From positions 744,001 through 808,000 of the forward strand of contig NZ_JAGRQC010000001.1 in NCBI RefSeq assembly GCF_018122655.1: a stretch of 64,000 nucleotides of DNA. Direction: 5' to 3'. Below, piece after piece: positions 19,197 to 28,424 of this stretch. This stretch comes from Stakelama marina. Its GTDB lineage: Bacteria; Pseudomonadota; Alphaproteobacteria; Sphingomonadales; Sphingomonadaceae. Position numbers and translations under genes: made by a program. Each line of letters starts with the position of its first letter. Within the stretch, counting starts at the first letter, position 1. The notes below the pieces were generated by a model that saw only the letters and a list, made by a program, of their open reading frames with translations, made no database searches and was not told where the DNA came from.

Positions 19197-19957
19197 AGGT
19201 CCGAATCCTGGGTTCGGGTACGTCGTCTGGCGTACCGCGGATCGGCAACGACTGGGGCGATTGCGACCCGCACGAACCGAAAAACCGGCGCACGCGCCCG
19301 TCGATGCTCATCTCGACCGATACGACGCGCATCCTGATCGATACCAGCCCGGATATGCGCGAGCAGTTGCTGGCAGCCGATGTCGCGACCGTCGATGCGG
19401 TCGTCTGGACCCACGACCATGCCGATCACACCCACGGTATCGATGATCTGCGGCAGGTGTTCCACGCGCGCGGCGCACCGGTTCCCGGCTATGCGAGGCC
19501 CGATACGCTGCAACGCCTGACGAGCCGATTCGGCTATGCCTTTTCCGGCGGGCATGGATATCGTCCGACGATCGAGGGGTGCCTGCTTGCCGACCGGCTG
19601 ACGATCGGCGATATCGCGATCAGCGTGGTCGATCAGCCCCATGGTAACATTACTTCAACCGGTTTGCTGTTAGAACATGGTGGCAAGAGAATCGCATATG
19701 CCACGGATTTCAGTGAGCTTACGCCGGCAATGCGCGCGCTGTATGACGGCGCTGACATATGGGTGGTCGACGCGCTGCGCCGGCGACCACATCCGACGCA
19801 TCCGCATCTCGCGCAGGTTGTAAAGTGGGTGGCAGAGCTGCGTCCGGGCAAAACCGCGCTGATGCACCTCGACAATTCGATGGATTATGCGACGCTGGCA
19901 AAAGAACTGCCCGATGGCGTGCAGCCCGGATATGACGGCCTGGAACTAACCGCATGA
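19193..19957 (+). CDS. MBL-fold metallo-hydrolase, PhnP-like
   Basis: Metallo-beta-lactamase-fold hydrolase of 254 residues. The binuclear metal motif HDHADH is at 74-79, and further His/Asp ligands are seen in QPHGN and in YATDFSE. Overall it resembles PhnP-type cyclic phosphodiesterases (ILGSGTSSGVPRIG at residues 5-18), but there is no phn gene nearby and the substrate is unknown. GTG start at 19193 overlaps the tatD stop (GTGA). It is joined to the retropepsin gene by a further ATGA overlap. Confidence 0.88.
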   Translation: MKVRILGSGTSSGVPRIGNDWGDCDPHEPKNRRTRPSMLISTDTTRILIDTSPDMREQLLAADVATVDAVVWTHDHADHTHGIDDLRQVFHARGAPVPGYARPDTLQRLTSRFGYAFSGGHGYRPTIEGCLLADRLTIGDIAISVVDQPHGNITSTGLLLEHGGKRIAYATDFSELTPAMRALYDGADIWVVDALRRRPHPTHPHLAQVVKWVAELRPGKTALMHLDNSMDYATLAKELPDGVQPGYDGLELTA

Positions 19958-20574
19958 ATGACCCGCAGGCACCTGAAATAATATGGTATATTCTGGTGCT
20001 TGTCCTCGTGCTCAGCGCTTTGACGGCGCGCCGGCTGACCTTTGGTCAGGTGCTGCGCTCGCTGATCGGATGGCTGTTCATCGGGACGATCGCCTATGTC
20101 GCGATCGACCACCGCGAGCAACTCAGCGGTTGGGCGGCGCGGATCGGGCTCGGCGATCAGAGCGTCGCGGGCGGCACCACCCGCATTCGCCAGTCGGTTG
20201 ACGGGCATTTCTGGGCCGATGTCGAAATCAATGGCGTTCATCGGCGGATGCTGATCGACAGCGGCGCGACGACCACGGCCTTGTCGCAGCAAACGGCGCA
20301 GGCTGCGGGCGTCGACATAAGCGGCGGCTTTCCGGTCTTGCTCAACACCGCGAACGGCACGATCACCGCAAAGCGCGCGACGATCGACACGCTCGTGATC
20401 GGCAACCTGGAAACCGACAAGCTGGAGGCGGTGGTTTCCCCGAACTTCGGCAATCTTGACGTGATCGGGATGAACTTCCTGTCGCGGCTTGGCTCGTGGC
20501 GCGTTGAAAAGGGGGTGCTGATCCTCGAGCCCGATACATCGCAGGACGAAGACTCGAATTCGGATAGGACTTAA
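19954..20574 (+). CDS. Retropepsin-like aspartic protease, membrane anchored
   Basis: A 206-residue protein with two N-terminal hydrophobic segments (about 10-25 and 36-52) followed by a retropepsin-like domain. The catalytic Asp is in IDSGATTTALS (Asp102), preceded by the typical DGHFWADVEING. It fits the TIGR02281-type clan AA proteases common in alphaproteobacteria; these are single-domain and probably work as dimers. Its substrate is unknown. It is the last gene of the metG-tatD-MBL run. Confidence 0.85.
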   Translation: MNDPQAPEIIWYILVLVLVLSALTARRLTFGQVLRSLIGWLFIGTIAYVAIDHREQLSGWAARIGLGDQSVAGGTTRIRQSVDGHFWADVEINGVHRRMLIDSGATTTALSQQTAQAAGVDISGGFPVLLNTANGTITAKRATIDTLVIGNLETDKLEAVVSPNFGNLDVIGMNFLSRLGSWRVEKGVLILEPDTSQDEDSNSDRT

Positions 20575-20625
20575 CATAATGTATATTATCGGACTGACGG
20601 ATGCGCCTGGGAGGGCCCCCTCGCT

Positions 20626-21360
20626 ATGATCGAACGGTTGACCGCGATCATGGCGCGACTGCGCGATCCCGAGCGTGGCTGCGAATGGGACCGCGAGCAG
20701 ACCTTCGCGACGATTGCGCCATATACGATCGAGGAAGCCTATGAGGTCGCCGACGCGATCGAACGCGGCGATCTCGACGAGCTGAAGGACGAGCTCGGCG
20801 ATCTGCTGCTCCAGGTCGTCTTTCATTCGCGGATTGCCGAGGAGCGCGGCGCGTTCGATCTGAACGACGTCTCCGACGCGATTTCGGACAAGATGGTGCG
20901 CCGTCATCCACACATCTTCGGCGATGCGTTGCATTCGCCCGGATGGGAACAAATCAAGGCCGAGGAACGCCAGGCCAAGGCGCGGTCGGGGGCGCTTGAT
21001 GGCGTTGCCCGCGGACTGCCCGCGCTCCTCCGGGCAATGAAGCTTCAAAAACGTGCCGCCCGCACCGGGTTCGACTGGCCTGATGCAAGCCGAGCGCGTG
21101 CCAAGATCGACGAAGAGCTTGCCGAAATCGAGGCTGCGCCGCCGCAGGAGATTGAGGAAGAAGTTGGCGATCTGTTGTTCGCGGTCGTCAACTGGGCACG
21201 CCATCTCGGCGTCGATCCCGAGGTCGCGCTGCGCAGTGCCAACAACAAGTTCGAACGCCGTTTCGCCGCGATGGAGGAAAGTGCCGGCGAAGGCTTCGCC
21301 GCTCTCGATCTCGACGCCAAGGAGGCGTTGTGGCAGGCGGTCAAGCGTCGCGGCGAATGA
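20626..21360 (+). CDS. mazG: Nucleoside triphosphate pyrophosphohydrolase MazG
   Basis: Hydrolyses (d)NTPs to NMP and pyrophosphate, thought to clear aberrant nucleotides or lower ppGpp under stress. The protein has two MazG domains (about 10-110 and 130-225) with the acidic helices EEAYEVADAIE and ELGDLLLQ, then EIEEEVGDLLFAVVNWAR. GGGAGG lies about 12 bases before the ATG. Length 244 residues. Its last 20 bases overlap the end of hflX on the opposite strand. Confidence 0.95.
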   Translation: MIERLTAIMARLRDPERGCEWDREQTFATIAPYTIEEAYEVADAIERGDLDELKDELGDLLLQVVFHSRIAEERGAFDLNDVSDAISDKMVRRHPHIFGDALHSPGWEQIKAEERQAKARSGALDGVARGLPALLRAMKLQKRAARTGFDWPDASRARAKIDEELAEIEAAPPQEIEEEVGDLLFAVVNWARHLGVDPEVALRSANNKFERRFAAMEESAGEGFAALDLDAKEALWQAVKRRGE

Positions 21361-22639
21361 ACCGCTCATAATCCCGCGGCGCCATGCGCACATCATAATT
21401 GGCGGTTTCGCCTTCGATCCACTGGTCGAGCACTTCGCCATTGGCATGCAGCCATGCCGCGCCCGCGCCGTCGGCGGTCGGTAGCGCGATGTGGTAGCGG
21501 CGGTGCCCGGCGGTGAGTTTTGCCCCGACCGTCTCGGTCAGCGCATCGACCCCTTCCCCGCTCATCGCGGAAATGGCGACGACATCATCGCGCCGAGCGG
21601 CCTCTTCCAGAACGGCTGCACGCCGTTCTTCGTCGAGCAGGTCGACCTTGTTCCAGGCTTCGACGCGCGGCGTTATCTCCGGCGACGCCACGCCGATCTC
21701 TTCGAGCACCGTCTCGACATCGGCGCGCTGCGCGTCGGTATCGGGATGCGCGATATCGCGGACATGGATCAGCAGATCGGCCGAGACGACCTCCTCGAGC
21801 GTCGCCTTGAACGCGGCGACAAGCTGCGTCGGCAGGTCCGATACGAAGCCAACGGTGTCGGACAGGATCGCCTTGTCGGTCCCGGGCATCGGCACCTGCC
21901 GCAAGGTCGGATCGAGCGTGGCGAAGAGCAGGTTCTCCGCCATGACGTCAGACCCTGTCAGGCGGTTGAAAAGCGTCGATTTCCCGGCATTGGTATATCC
22001 GACCAGCGCGATGACCGGCCACGGCGCGCGCTGGCGGCGTTCGCGGTGCAGCGTCCGTGTCTTGGCGACCTGATCGAGCTCGCGCCGCAGTCGCGCCATG
22101 CGGTCGCGGATCATGCGCCGGTCGGCTTCGATCTGCGTCTCGCCGGGACCGCCGAGAAAGCCGAAGCCGCCGCGCTGACGCTCGAGATGGGTCCAGCTCC
22201 GGACCAGGCGTCCGGCCTGATAGTCGAGATGCGCCAGTTCAACCTGAAGCCGCCCTTCCGCCGTCGCCGCTCGCTCGCCGAATATCTCGAGAATAAGCCC
22301 GGTGCGGTCGAGCACCTTGCATTCGAGTGCGGTTTCGAGGTTGCGTTGCTGAACGGGGGTCAAGGCCGCGTCGAATATGACGAGTTCGGCCTCTCCCTCG
22401 CGCACCGCCTCGGCCAGCGCATCAACCTGACCGCTGCCGAGCATCGTCGCAGGCTTGGCCTGGCGCACGCGGAAGTGATGCCGCTCGATAACCGATATGC
22501 CGATCGCCTCGGCAAGGCCGGCCGTCTCGTCGAGACGCGCATCGGCATCACGCGACGAGCCGCCGAGATCGGGCAATACGATAATGGCGCGGGCGCCGCG
22601 CGCGAACTCGCTGCGGTCGCGCTCGAAACCGGTACTCAA
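21341..22639 (-). CDS. hflX: GTPase HflX
   Basis: Ribosome-associated GTPase that splits stalled or heat-damaged 70S particles. The N-terminal HflX domain contains [19 protein letters not shown], then [15 protein letters not shown], and the G domain has G1 [10 protein letters not shown]3 DTVGF and G4 NKVD. I use TTG at 22639, which overlaps the hfq stop (TTGA), giving 432 residues; the frame is open further upstream, but that part is hfq read in another frame. hfq-hflX is a classic pair. Confidence 0.95.
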   Translation of the reverse strand: MSTGFERDRSEFARGARAIIVLPDLGGSSRDADARLDETAGLAEAIGISVIERHHFRVRQAKPATMLGSGQVDALAEAVREGEAELVIFDAALTPVQQRNLETALECKVLDRTGLILEIFGERAATAEGRLQVELAHLDYQAGRLVRSWTHLERQRGGFGFLGGPGETQIEADRRMIRDRMARLRRELDQVAKTRTLHRERRQRAPWPVIALVGYTNAGKSTLFNRLTGSDVMAENLLFATLDPTLRQVPMPGTDKAILSDTVGFVSDLPTQLVAAFKATLEEVVSADLLIHVRDIAHPDTDAQRADVETVLEEIGVASPEITPRVEAWNKVDLLDEERRAAVLEEAARRDDVVAISAMSGEGVDALTETVGAKLTAGHRRYHIALPTADGAGAAWLHANGEVLDQWIEGETANYDVRMAPRDYERFIRRDA

Positions 22640-23127
22640 TCGCCTTCCATCGCAGCCTGTTCGCCGGCCAGATCGAGCGGATTGGCGGGCTGGATGGTCG
22701 AAACCGCATGCTTGTAGACGAGCTGCGACATGCCGTCGCGCTGAAGCAGCATGCAGAACAGGTCGAACGCGGCGATATAGCCTTGCAGCATGACGCCGTT
22801 GATCAGGAACATCGTCACGCTTTCCTCTCCGCGGCGAACGGCGTTGAGGAAGATCTCCTGCAGCAAGGGATTTTTGGGCTGTTGCTGCGACACCGTTTCG
22901 ATGATTTCGTCGAAATCGCCCTCTCCCGACGGCATGATCGTCGAAATCGCGTGCTTGTAGATCAACTGCGACTGGCCATCGCGGCGCAGCAGAACAGAGA
23001 AGTTGTCGAACCAGGTCACGATTCCCTGCAACTTCACGCCCTTGACGAGGAACATCGTCACGGGGGTTTTGGAACGGCGCAGGGCGTTGAGGAACAGATC
23101 CTGAAGCGAGCTGTGTTTTTCGGGCAT
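22636..23127 (-). CDS. hfq: RNA chaperone Hfq with two tandem Sm domains
   Basis: Post-transcriptional regulator that pairs small RNAs with mRNAs. Ordinary Hfq is 70-110 residues and has one Sm domain; this chain is 163 residues and has two complete copies. Copy 1 (residues 4-66) and copy 2 (85-147) share 38 of 63 positions by my alignment. Both keep the proximal-site YKHA (57-60 and 138-141), the FLNA helix with rim arginines RR and the VTMFL strand. The linker (67-84) is acidic and Gln-rich. A ring of three such chains, instead of six, is the natural inference. It lies between ntrX and hflX on the same strand. Confidence 0.97.
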   Translation of the reverse strand: MPEKHSSLQDLFLNALRRSKTPVTMFLVKGVKLQGIVTWFDNFSVLLRRDGQSQLIYKHAISTIMPSGEGDFDEIIETVSQQQPKNPLLQEIFLNAVRRGEESVTMFLINGVMLQGYIAAFDLFCMLLQRDGMSQLVYKHAVSTIQPANPLDLAGEQAAMEGD

Positions 23128-23192
23128 TGATGGGCCTTTGTTCTTGGCGGCATGCTGGCCGCGGCGCGCTGTGCAATCAGCGTCGGGGTTTC

Positions 23193-23211
23193 CGCACCCT
23201 CCTTGGGTGCG
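23193..23211 (-). promoter_or_regulatory. Stem-loop in the hfq leader with a ribosome-site-like loop
   Basis: In the 130-base ntrX-hfq spacer, read on the minus strand, CGCACCC and GGGTGCG form a 7-pair stem around AAGGA, so AAGGAGG, a full Shine-Dalgarno-like string, sits in the loop and stem. It lies about 65 bases before the hfq ATG, too far to start hfq directly. No T-run follows, so it is not a standard terminator. Hfq autoregulation is known in other bacteria; a link to this hairpin is speculation. Confidence 0.35.
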
Positions 23212-23257
23212 TTGGGGGCAATCTAGGGATTCGACACGCCCGCGTCCATAACGCCGG

Positions 23258-24634
23258 TCAATCGCCGCGCGATTCGTTGATACCCAGAAGCTTCAACTTG
23301 CGGTGCAGCGCCGAGCGTTCCATGCCGATAAAGCTCGCGGTGCGAGAGATGTTTCCCGAAAAGCGGCGGATCTGCACGCGCAGATATTCGCGTTCGAAGG
23401 TCTCGCGCGCCTCGCGCAGCGGCGCACCCATGATCGCGGGCGTCGCGATGCCGTCCTCGTCCGACTGGCCACCAAGCACCTCGGACGGCAGCAGATCGAC
23501 ATCGATGCGGCCGATCCGGTCTCCGGGCGCTAGGATGATCGTGCGTTCGACCACGTTGCGAAGCTGGCGGACATTGCCCGGCCATTCATAGGATTGCAGG
23601 GCAACCATTGCATCGGGTGAGATTTCGGGCGTCGGTACGCGCCGAATTGCGGCGTAATGGGCCGCGAAATGATCGACGAGCGGCGGAATGTCTTCGCGCC
23701 GTTCGGTGAGCGAGGGAATCGCGACCGGCACCACGTTCAACCGGTAGAACAGGTCTTCGCGAAACCGTCCCTCGGCAATTTCGGCATTCAGGTCGCGCGC
23801 GGTCGCCGAGACCACGCGAACATCGACCTTCACCACCCGCTGTCCGCCGACGCGCGTAAAGCTCTGATCGGTCAGCACGCGCAATATCCGCGCCTGGGTG
23901 GCGATAGGCATATCCGCGATCTCGTCGAGGAACAGCGTGCCGCCGTGCGCCTGTTCGAGCATCCCGGGCTGGACGAGGTCGCCATCGCGTTCGACGCCGA
24001 ACAATTCGGCCTCGACATGTTCGGGCGTCATCCGCGCTGCGCTGATGACCATGAACGGACCCTGCGCGCGCTGGCTCCACCCGTGGAGCAGACGGGCCGC
24101 GATCTCCTTGCCGACCCCTGCCCCGCCGGTAATCATCACCCGGCTGCCGGTTTGCGCCACGCGCTTCAACGTCGCCCGGACGCCGTTGATTGCTGCCGAA
24201 TTGCCCGTCAGATCTTCTTCACGCCCCGCCGTCGCGCGCAGCGAAGCGACCTCGCGGCGAAGGCGCTCGGTCTCGGTGGCGCGTTCGACCATCAAAAGCA
24301 GGCGTTCGGCCTCGAACGGCTTTTCGATAAAGTCTGCCGCACCGCGTCGAATAGCGGCCACCGCGGTGTCGAGATTGCCATGGCCGGAGATCACGAGGAC
24401 GGGGATCGAGGAATCGCGCCGTTTGATCTCGTCGAGCAGTTCGAGCCCGTCGAGCTTCGAGCCTTGCAACCATACGTCGAGCAGTACCAGCGAGGGCCGG
24501 CGCGATGCGATCGCCTCCAGCGCCGCATCGCTGTCGGCGGCGCTGCGGGTTTCATACCCTTCATCGTCGAGCACGCCTGCCACGAGCTCGCGAATGTCGC
24601 GTTCGTCGTCAACGACCAGAATATCCAGTGTCAT
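23258..24634 (-). CDS. ntrX: NtrX-type response regulator lacking the GAFTGA loop
   Basis: Response regulator of the NtrY/NtrX pair. Receiver domain 1-115 with phospho-acceptor Asp53; AAA+ domain with Walker A GGAGVGKE (170-177) and Walker B TLFLDE (233-238); C-terminal Fis-type helix-turn-helix ([20 protein letters not shown]). The sigma-54 contact loop GAFTGA is missing: the stretch is [19 protein letters not shown] (about 210-228), four residues shorter than in the NtrC of this window. It therefore probably works without sigma-54 activation, as a DNA-binding regulator. It overlaps ntrY by four bases. Confidence 0.93.
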   Translation of the reverse strand: MTLDILVVDDERDIRELVAGVLDDEGYETRSAADSDAALEAIASRRPSLVLLDVWLQGSKLDGLELLDEIKRRDSSIPVLVISGHGNLDTAVAAIRRGAADFIEKPFEAERLLLMVERATETERLRREVASLRATAGREEDLTGNSAAINGVRATLKRVAQTGSRVMITGGAGVGKEIAARLLHGWSQRAQGPFMVISAARMTPEHVEAELFGVERDGDLVQPGMLEQAHGGTLFLDEIADMPIATQARILRVLTDQSFTRVGGQRVVKVDVRVVSATARDLNAEIAEGRFREDLFYRLNVVPVAIPSLTERREDIPPLVDHFAAHYAAIRRVPTPEISPDAMVALQSYEWPGNVRQLRNVVERTIILAPGDRIGRIDVDLLPSEVLGGQSDEDGIATPAIMGAPLREARETFEREYLRVQIRRFSGNISRTASFIGMERSALHRKLKLLGINESRGD

Positions 24635-26910
24635 ATCGATCCGCTTCTGTTTCTGGTTAGCGCCGCCGGACGCTCATCGCCCGGAGCATCCCCCCGCTCC
24701 CCTGCATCGCTCAGCCCCGCCAACAGGCTGGTGTCGAACACCAGACGGACCAGTGTGCCGCCTTCAGGCCTGTCGGAAAAGCTAATTGTTCCAAAATGTT
24801 CCTCGACGATCTTCTTGACGATCGCGAGGCCAAGCCCCGTCCCCCGGGCGCGCGTGGTCATATAGGGCTCGACGATCCGGTCGCGTTCCACCGGCAATCC
24901 GATGCCGTTGTCCGCAACCTCGACCATCACCTCATTTTCGTCGGGATTGTCGCGGATGCAGACCTTGATCTCGCCGGGTCCCTCGCGGTCCTCGCGCGCC
25001 TCGACGGCTTCGACCGCGTTCTTGACGATATTGGTGAGCGCCTGTGCCAGTTGCCGACGGTCGCACACCAGATGCGGCGCGGGTTCGTCATGCTCGACGG
25101 AAAAGTCGATGCCGGTATGCGCGACCTCCTGCAGGAAGACCTGTTGCCGAACGATATCGACAAGCTGCTCGTCGCGGAAAACAGGCTTCGGCATCCGCGC
25201 GAAGGAGGAAAATTCATCGACCATCCGGCGCAGGTCGCCCACCTGACGGACGATCGTGTCGGTCAGCCGGTTGAAGGTCCCGTCGGTCGCGTCGATCTGC
25301 TTGCCATACCGGCGCTGGAGCCGTTCGGCGGCAAGCTGGATCGGCGTCAGCGGGTTCTTGATCTCGTGCGCAATCCGGCGCGCGACGTCGGACCAGGCGG
25401 CACGGCGCTGGTCGAGCAGCTGCTGGGTAATATCGTCAAAGGTCAGGACGCGGCCATCGGCATCGCTGGTGATCTTGACCGCCAGCGTCTTGGGGTCGCC
25501 ATCGGGCGCGATCTGGATGATCGCTTCGCTCGTATCGCTGTCGAGCAGCGCGTCGAGTTCGGGCGAAATGGCATGCAGCGGCTGACCGACCGGGTCGCCT
25601 CCGCCGGCATTGAGCAGTGCGGCTGCCGATTCATTGGCGAGCTGGATCGTGCGGTCGGCGCCGATCGAAATGACACCTGCCGACACACCCGATACCACCG
25701 CTTCGATCAGCGCGCGGCGGCGGTCGAGTTGCGAATTGGCCGATATCAGCGCGTTCGTCTGTTCCTGAAGCCGGCTCGTCATGCTGTTGAATGCATCGCC
25801 AAGCGTGCCGACCTCGTCGCGCGAAGCGGGCTCGGCCACGCGAACAGAAAGATCGCCCTCCGCGACTTGCCGCGCCGCACCGACAAGCTCGTTGATCGGC
25901 CGGACGAGGCGATCGGCAACGGTAAGCGCGATCCACACCGTCAGTCCGATAATCAGCACCGCGACAAGGAACAGGGCGGCGTTGAATTTGAGCTGGAGCG
26001 CGCGCGAGCGAAGGATCAGCCCCTGATAATCCTTGCGCAGATCGGCCGCGGCGAGATGCTGGCGCGCAAGAAATGGCGCATCGACGCTCGTGCCGACATA
26101 AAGAAACAGATTGTCCATGTCGGGGACCTGGGTCACGACCCAGATCGTATCCGGGGTCCTGTTGATCCAGCTCTTGCCCTGTTTGCTGACATAGTTGACG
26201 ACCTGCGGGGTGACGCGCTGCGAAAAGACCTGCTTCCCGGGCCAGGAGCATACCTCTTCCAGGTCGCAGACATCGACGATGTTGAGGCTTTCCTTGTCCG
26301 CCGTCGAAAACAGCACCGCCTGATACAGGTTGCGGGCAAAGGTCTGCTTGATGAAATAGGCATGCCCCTTTTCCGACCCGATCGGATACAGGTCCCGATT
26401 GTTCGAAATGTCATAGGCTTGCGCCTTGGCTTCTCGCACCCAGCGGCGGATGAACTGGTTTCGCGCATCGGTCACAAGCGCAATCGTCGAATCGAACGTC
26501 TTTTCCGCGCTGCTCGACACCCAGAACTGGTTGACCGACTGAAACATGATCGACGCGGCGATCACGGTCAGCACGATCGGAACGCTCGCGATCAGTGAAA
26601 AGATCGCGACGAGGCGCGCATGCAGCCGGCCATCGCCAGCGACATTTGCCCTAGCTGCCCTGCGTTTCGCGATGCGGCGGCCGACCAGAACCAGCAATGC
26701 CACCACGGGGAGCAGGTCGCCGAGCAGCAGCAGCGCCGCGACGCCGGGGCTCAGAAGCTGTTGTGAACTGCTATTGGCGCGGATGACGATATAGGTCACG
26801 ACGCCCATCGCGATTGCCGCGGCAACGACGGCAAATTCGATAATGGGTATGACCCGCGGGCGCCACGCCCGCCGTCTGGTTTCGATATCGGTATCGACGC
26901 CAACTGTCAT
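24631..26910 (-). CDS. ntrY: Nitrogen-regulation sensor histidine kinase NtrY
   Basis: Inner-membrane kinase for NtrX. Three or four hydrophobic segments lie in the first 100 residues (IIEFAVVAAAIAMGVV, then LLLGDLLPVVALLVLV and LVAIFSLIASVPIVLTVIAA). A periplasmic domain of about 190 residues, another membrane segment, HAMP, PAS, and the kinase core with HEIKNPLTP and the N-box LTNIVKNAVEAV follow. G-box: DNGIGLP and GTGLGLAIVKK. I chose ATG at 26910 for 759 residues; a TTG 30 bases upstream is possible. There are 95 bases to ntrC upstream, so ntrYX may have its own promoter. Confidence 0.93.
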   Translation of the reverse strand: MTVGVDTDIETRRRAWRPRVIPIIEFAVVAAAIAMGVVTYIVIRANSSSQQLLSPGVAALLLLGDLLPVVALLVLVGRRIAKRRAARANVAGDGRLHARLVAIFSLIASVPIVLTVIAASIMFQSVNQFWVSSSAEKTFDSTIALVTDARNQFIRRWVREAKAQAYDISNNRDLYPIGSEKGHAYFIKQTFARNLYQAVLFSTADKESLNIVDVCDLEEVCSWPGKQVFSQRVTPQVVNYVSKQGKSWINRTPDTIWVVTQVPDMDNLFLYVGTSVDAPFLARQHLAAADLRKDYQGLILRSRALQLKFNAALFLVAVLIIGLTVWIALTVADRLVRPINELVGAARQVAEGDLSVRVAEPASRDEVGTLGDAFNSMTSRLQEQTNALISANSQLDRRRALIEAVVSGVSAGVISIGADRTIQLANESAAALLNAGGGDPVGQPLHAISPELDALLDSDTSEAIIQIAPDGDPKTLAVKITSDADGRVLTFDDITQQLLDQRRAAWSDVARRIAHEIKNPLTPIQLAAERLQRRYGKQIDATDGTFNRLTDTIVRQVGDLRRMVDEFSSFARMPKPVFRDEQLVDIVRQQVFLQEVAHTGIDFSVEHDEPAPHLVCDRRQLAQALTNIVKNAVEAVEAREDREGPGEIKVCIRDNPDENEVMVEVADNGIGLPVERDRIVEPYMTTRARGTGLGLAIVKKIVEEHFGTISFSDRPEGGTLVRLVFDTSLLAGLSDAGERGDAPGDERPAALTRNRSGSI

Positions 26911-27005
26911 TGTTGCAGCGATACAACAGGTGCGGCGCAAGGGAAACGGTTTTTACGCGGGCGTCACGCGAACTGTCGCATCGGAGCAACGAAGTGTCGC
27001 CGGTT

Positions 27006-28424
27006 TCAGGTTTCTATGCCCAGCTTGTCGAGCTTGCTTCGCAAGGTGTTTCGATTGATGCCGAGTGCGGCGGCGGTACGAAGCTGGTTGTTGTCGAAGC
27101 GTTCTAGCAGCGCCTCGAATAGGGCATGTTCGACATCGCCGATCATGCGTTTGTAGAGCGTGCCCTGGTCGAGAGCACTAGGTTCCGTGCGGATAATTTC
27201 GTTGAGCCTTGCGCGAACGACAGCTTCGATATCCTGCGGTGCAACGGGCGGCGCGACGCTTGCCGCATCGCCGAGCATCCGTTCGATTTCGTCAGCGCCG
27301 ATCCGGTCATCGCGGCCGAGCACGGTCGCGCGGCGCATCAGATTTTCCAGCTCTCTGACATTGCCCGGCCAGCTCTGTGCCTCGAGCAACGCCATGGCCG
27401 ACGTATCGAGCTGCTTCCGCGGCAGTCCTTCCTTTGCCGCAAGCTCAAGGAAATGACGCGCAAGCAACGGGATGTCCTGCCGTCTTTCGCGCAGTGCGGG
27501 AAGCGCGATCGGCACGACGTTCAGGCGGTAGAACAGGTCTTCACGGAACTGGTTTTCCTTCACCAGCCGTTCGAGATTCTTGTTCGTCGCGGCCACGATC
27601 CTGACATTCGCCCGGATCGTGCGCGAACCGCCGACGGTGGTGAATTCGCCCGATTGCAGCACGCGAAGCAACCGCGTCTGCGCATCCATCGGCATGTCGC
27701 CGATTTCATCGAGGAACAGCGTGCCGCCTGAGGCCTGTTCGAACTTGCCGGCGGCGCGCGCCTGGGCACCGGTAAAGGCGCCTCGTTCATGGCCGAACAA
27801 TTCGGCCTCGATCAGTTCGCGCGGGATCGCCGCCATATTGAGTGCGACGAAGGGTGCCTTCCGCCGGTGCCCGAGATCGTGGATGGCGCGCGCGACAAGC
27901 TCCTTACCCGTCCCCGATTCGCCCGAGACCAGAACCGTAAGATCGTTCGACACCACGCGGGCGATGATGCGGTACACCTCCTGCATGGCGGGCGATCGCC
28001 CGATCAGCGGAACGGCTTCCTCGGCCGCCGGTTCGGGCGTCTCGGCGACGCGCTCCCGCCGGTCGAGCGCTCGTGCCACCGTTGCCGCCAGCTCGTCGAG
28101 GTCGAACGGCTTGGGCAGATATTCGAACGCCCCGGCCTCGGTCGCCCGAACCGCGGTCGACAGCGTGTTTTTTGCCGACAGGACGATGATGGGAAGGTCG
28201 GGATGGTCGGATGCCAGCTCGGTCACGACATCCAGCCCGTCGCCATCGGGCAGCACCACATCGCTGATGAGGAGCGCGGGAATCCGCTTGTTGAGCTCGT
28301 CACGCATCCCGGCAAGCGTTTCGGCCGAGCGAACCGAATATCCCGCGCGGCGCAGCGACGCGGTCACGACGGTACGGATCGCGGCGTCGTCATCGACAAC
28401 CAGAATGTCGGCAGCCTCGCTCAT
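27006..28424 (-). CDS. ntrC: Nitrogen regulator NtrC
   Basis: Sigma-54-dependent activator of nitrogen-assimilation genes. Receiver domain with Asp55, AAA+ domain with Walker A GESGTGKE (168-175), the complete GAFTGA loop (215-220), Walker B TLFLDEIGDMP, and the C-terminal HTH (NNQLRTAAALGINRNTLRSKL). The length of 472 residues is typical. It is phosphorylated by NtrB, encoded just upstream with a 4-base overlap. Its intact GAFTGA contrasts with the neighbouring NtrX. Confidence 0.96.
   Translation of the reverse strand: MSEAADILVVDDDAAIRTVVTASLRRAGYSVRSAETLAGMRDELNKRIPALLISDVVLPDGDGLDVVTELASDHPDLPIIVLSAKNTLSTAVRATEAGAFEYLPKPFDLDELAATVARALDRRERVAETPEPAAEEAVPLIGRSPAMQEVYRIIARVVSNDLTVLVSGESGTGKELVARAIHDLGHRRKAPFVALNMAAIPRELIEAELFGHERGAFTGAQARAAGKFEQASGGTLFLDEIGDMPMDAQTRLLRVLQSGEFTTVGGSRTIRANVRIVAATNKNLERLVKENQFREDLFYRLNVVPIALPALRERRQDIPLLARHFLELAAKEGLPRKQLDTSAMALLEAQSWPGNVRELENLMRRATVLGRDDRIGADEIERMLGDAASVAPPVAPQDIEAVVRARLNEIIRTEPSALDQGTLYKRMIGDVEHALFEALLERFDNNQLRTAAALGINRNTLRSKLDKLGIET

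Noticed and set aside
24796..26598. 600-codon plus-strand frame over ntrY
   Set aside because: Antisense shadow of a well-supported histidine kinase; composition is atypical and no domain is visible. Similar shadows over hflX and ppk1 were dropped for the same reason.
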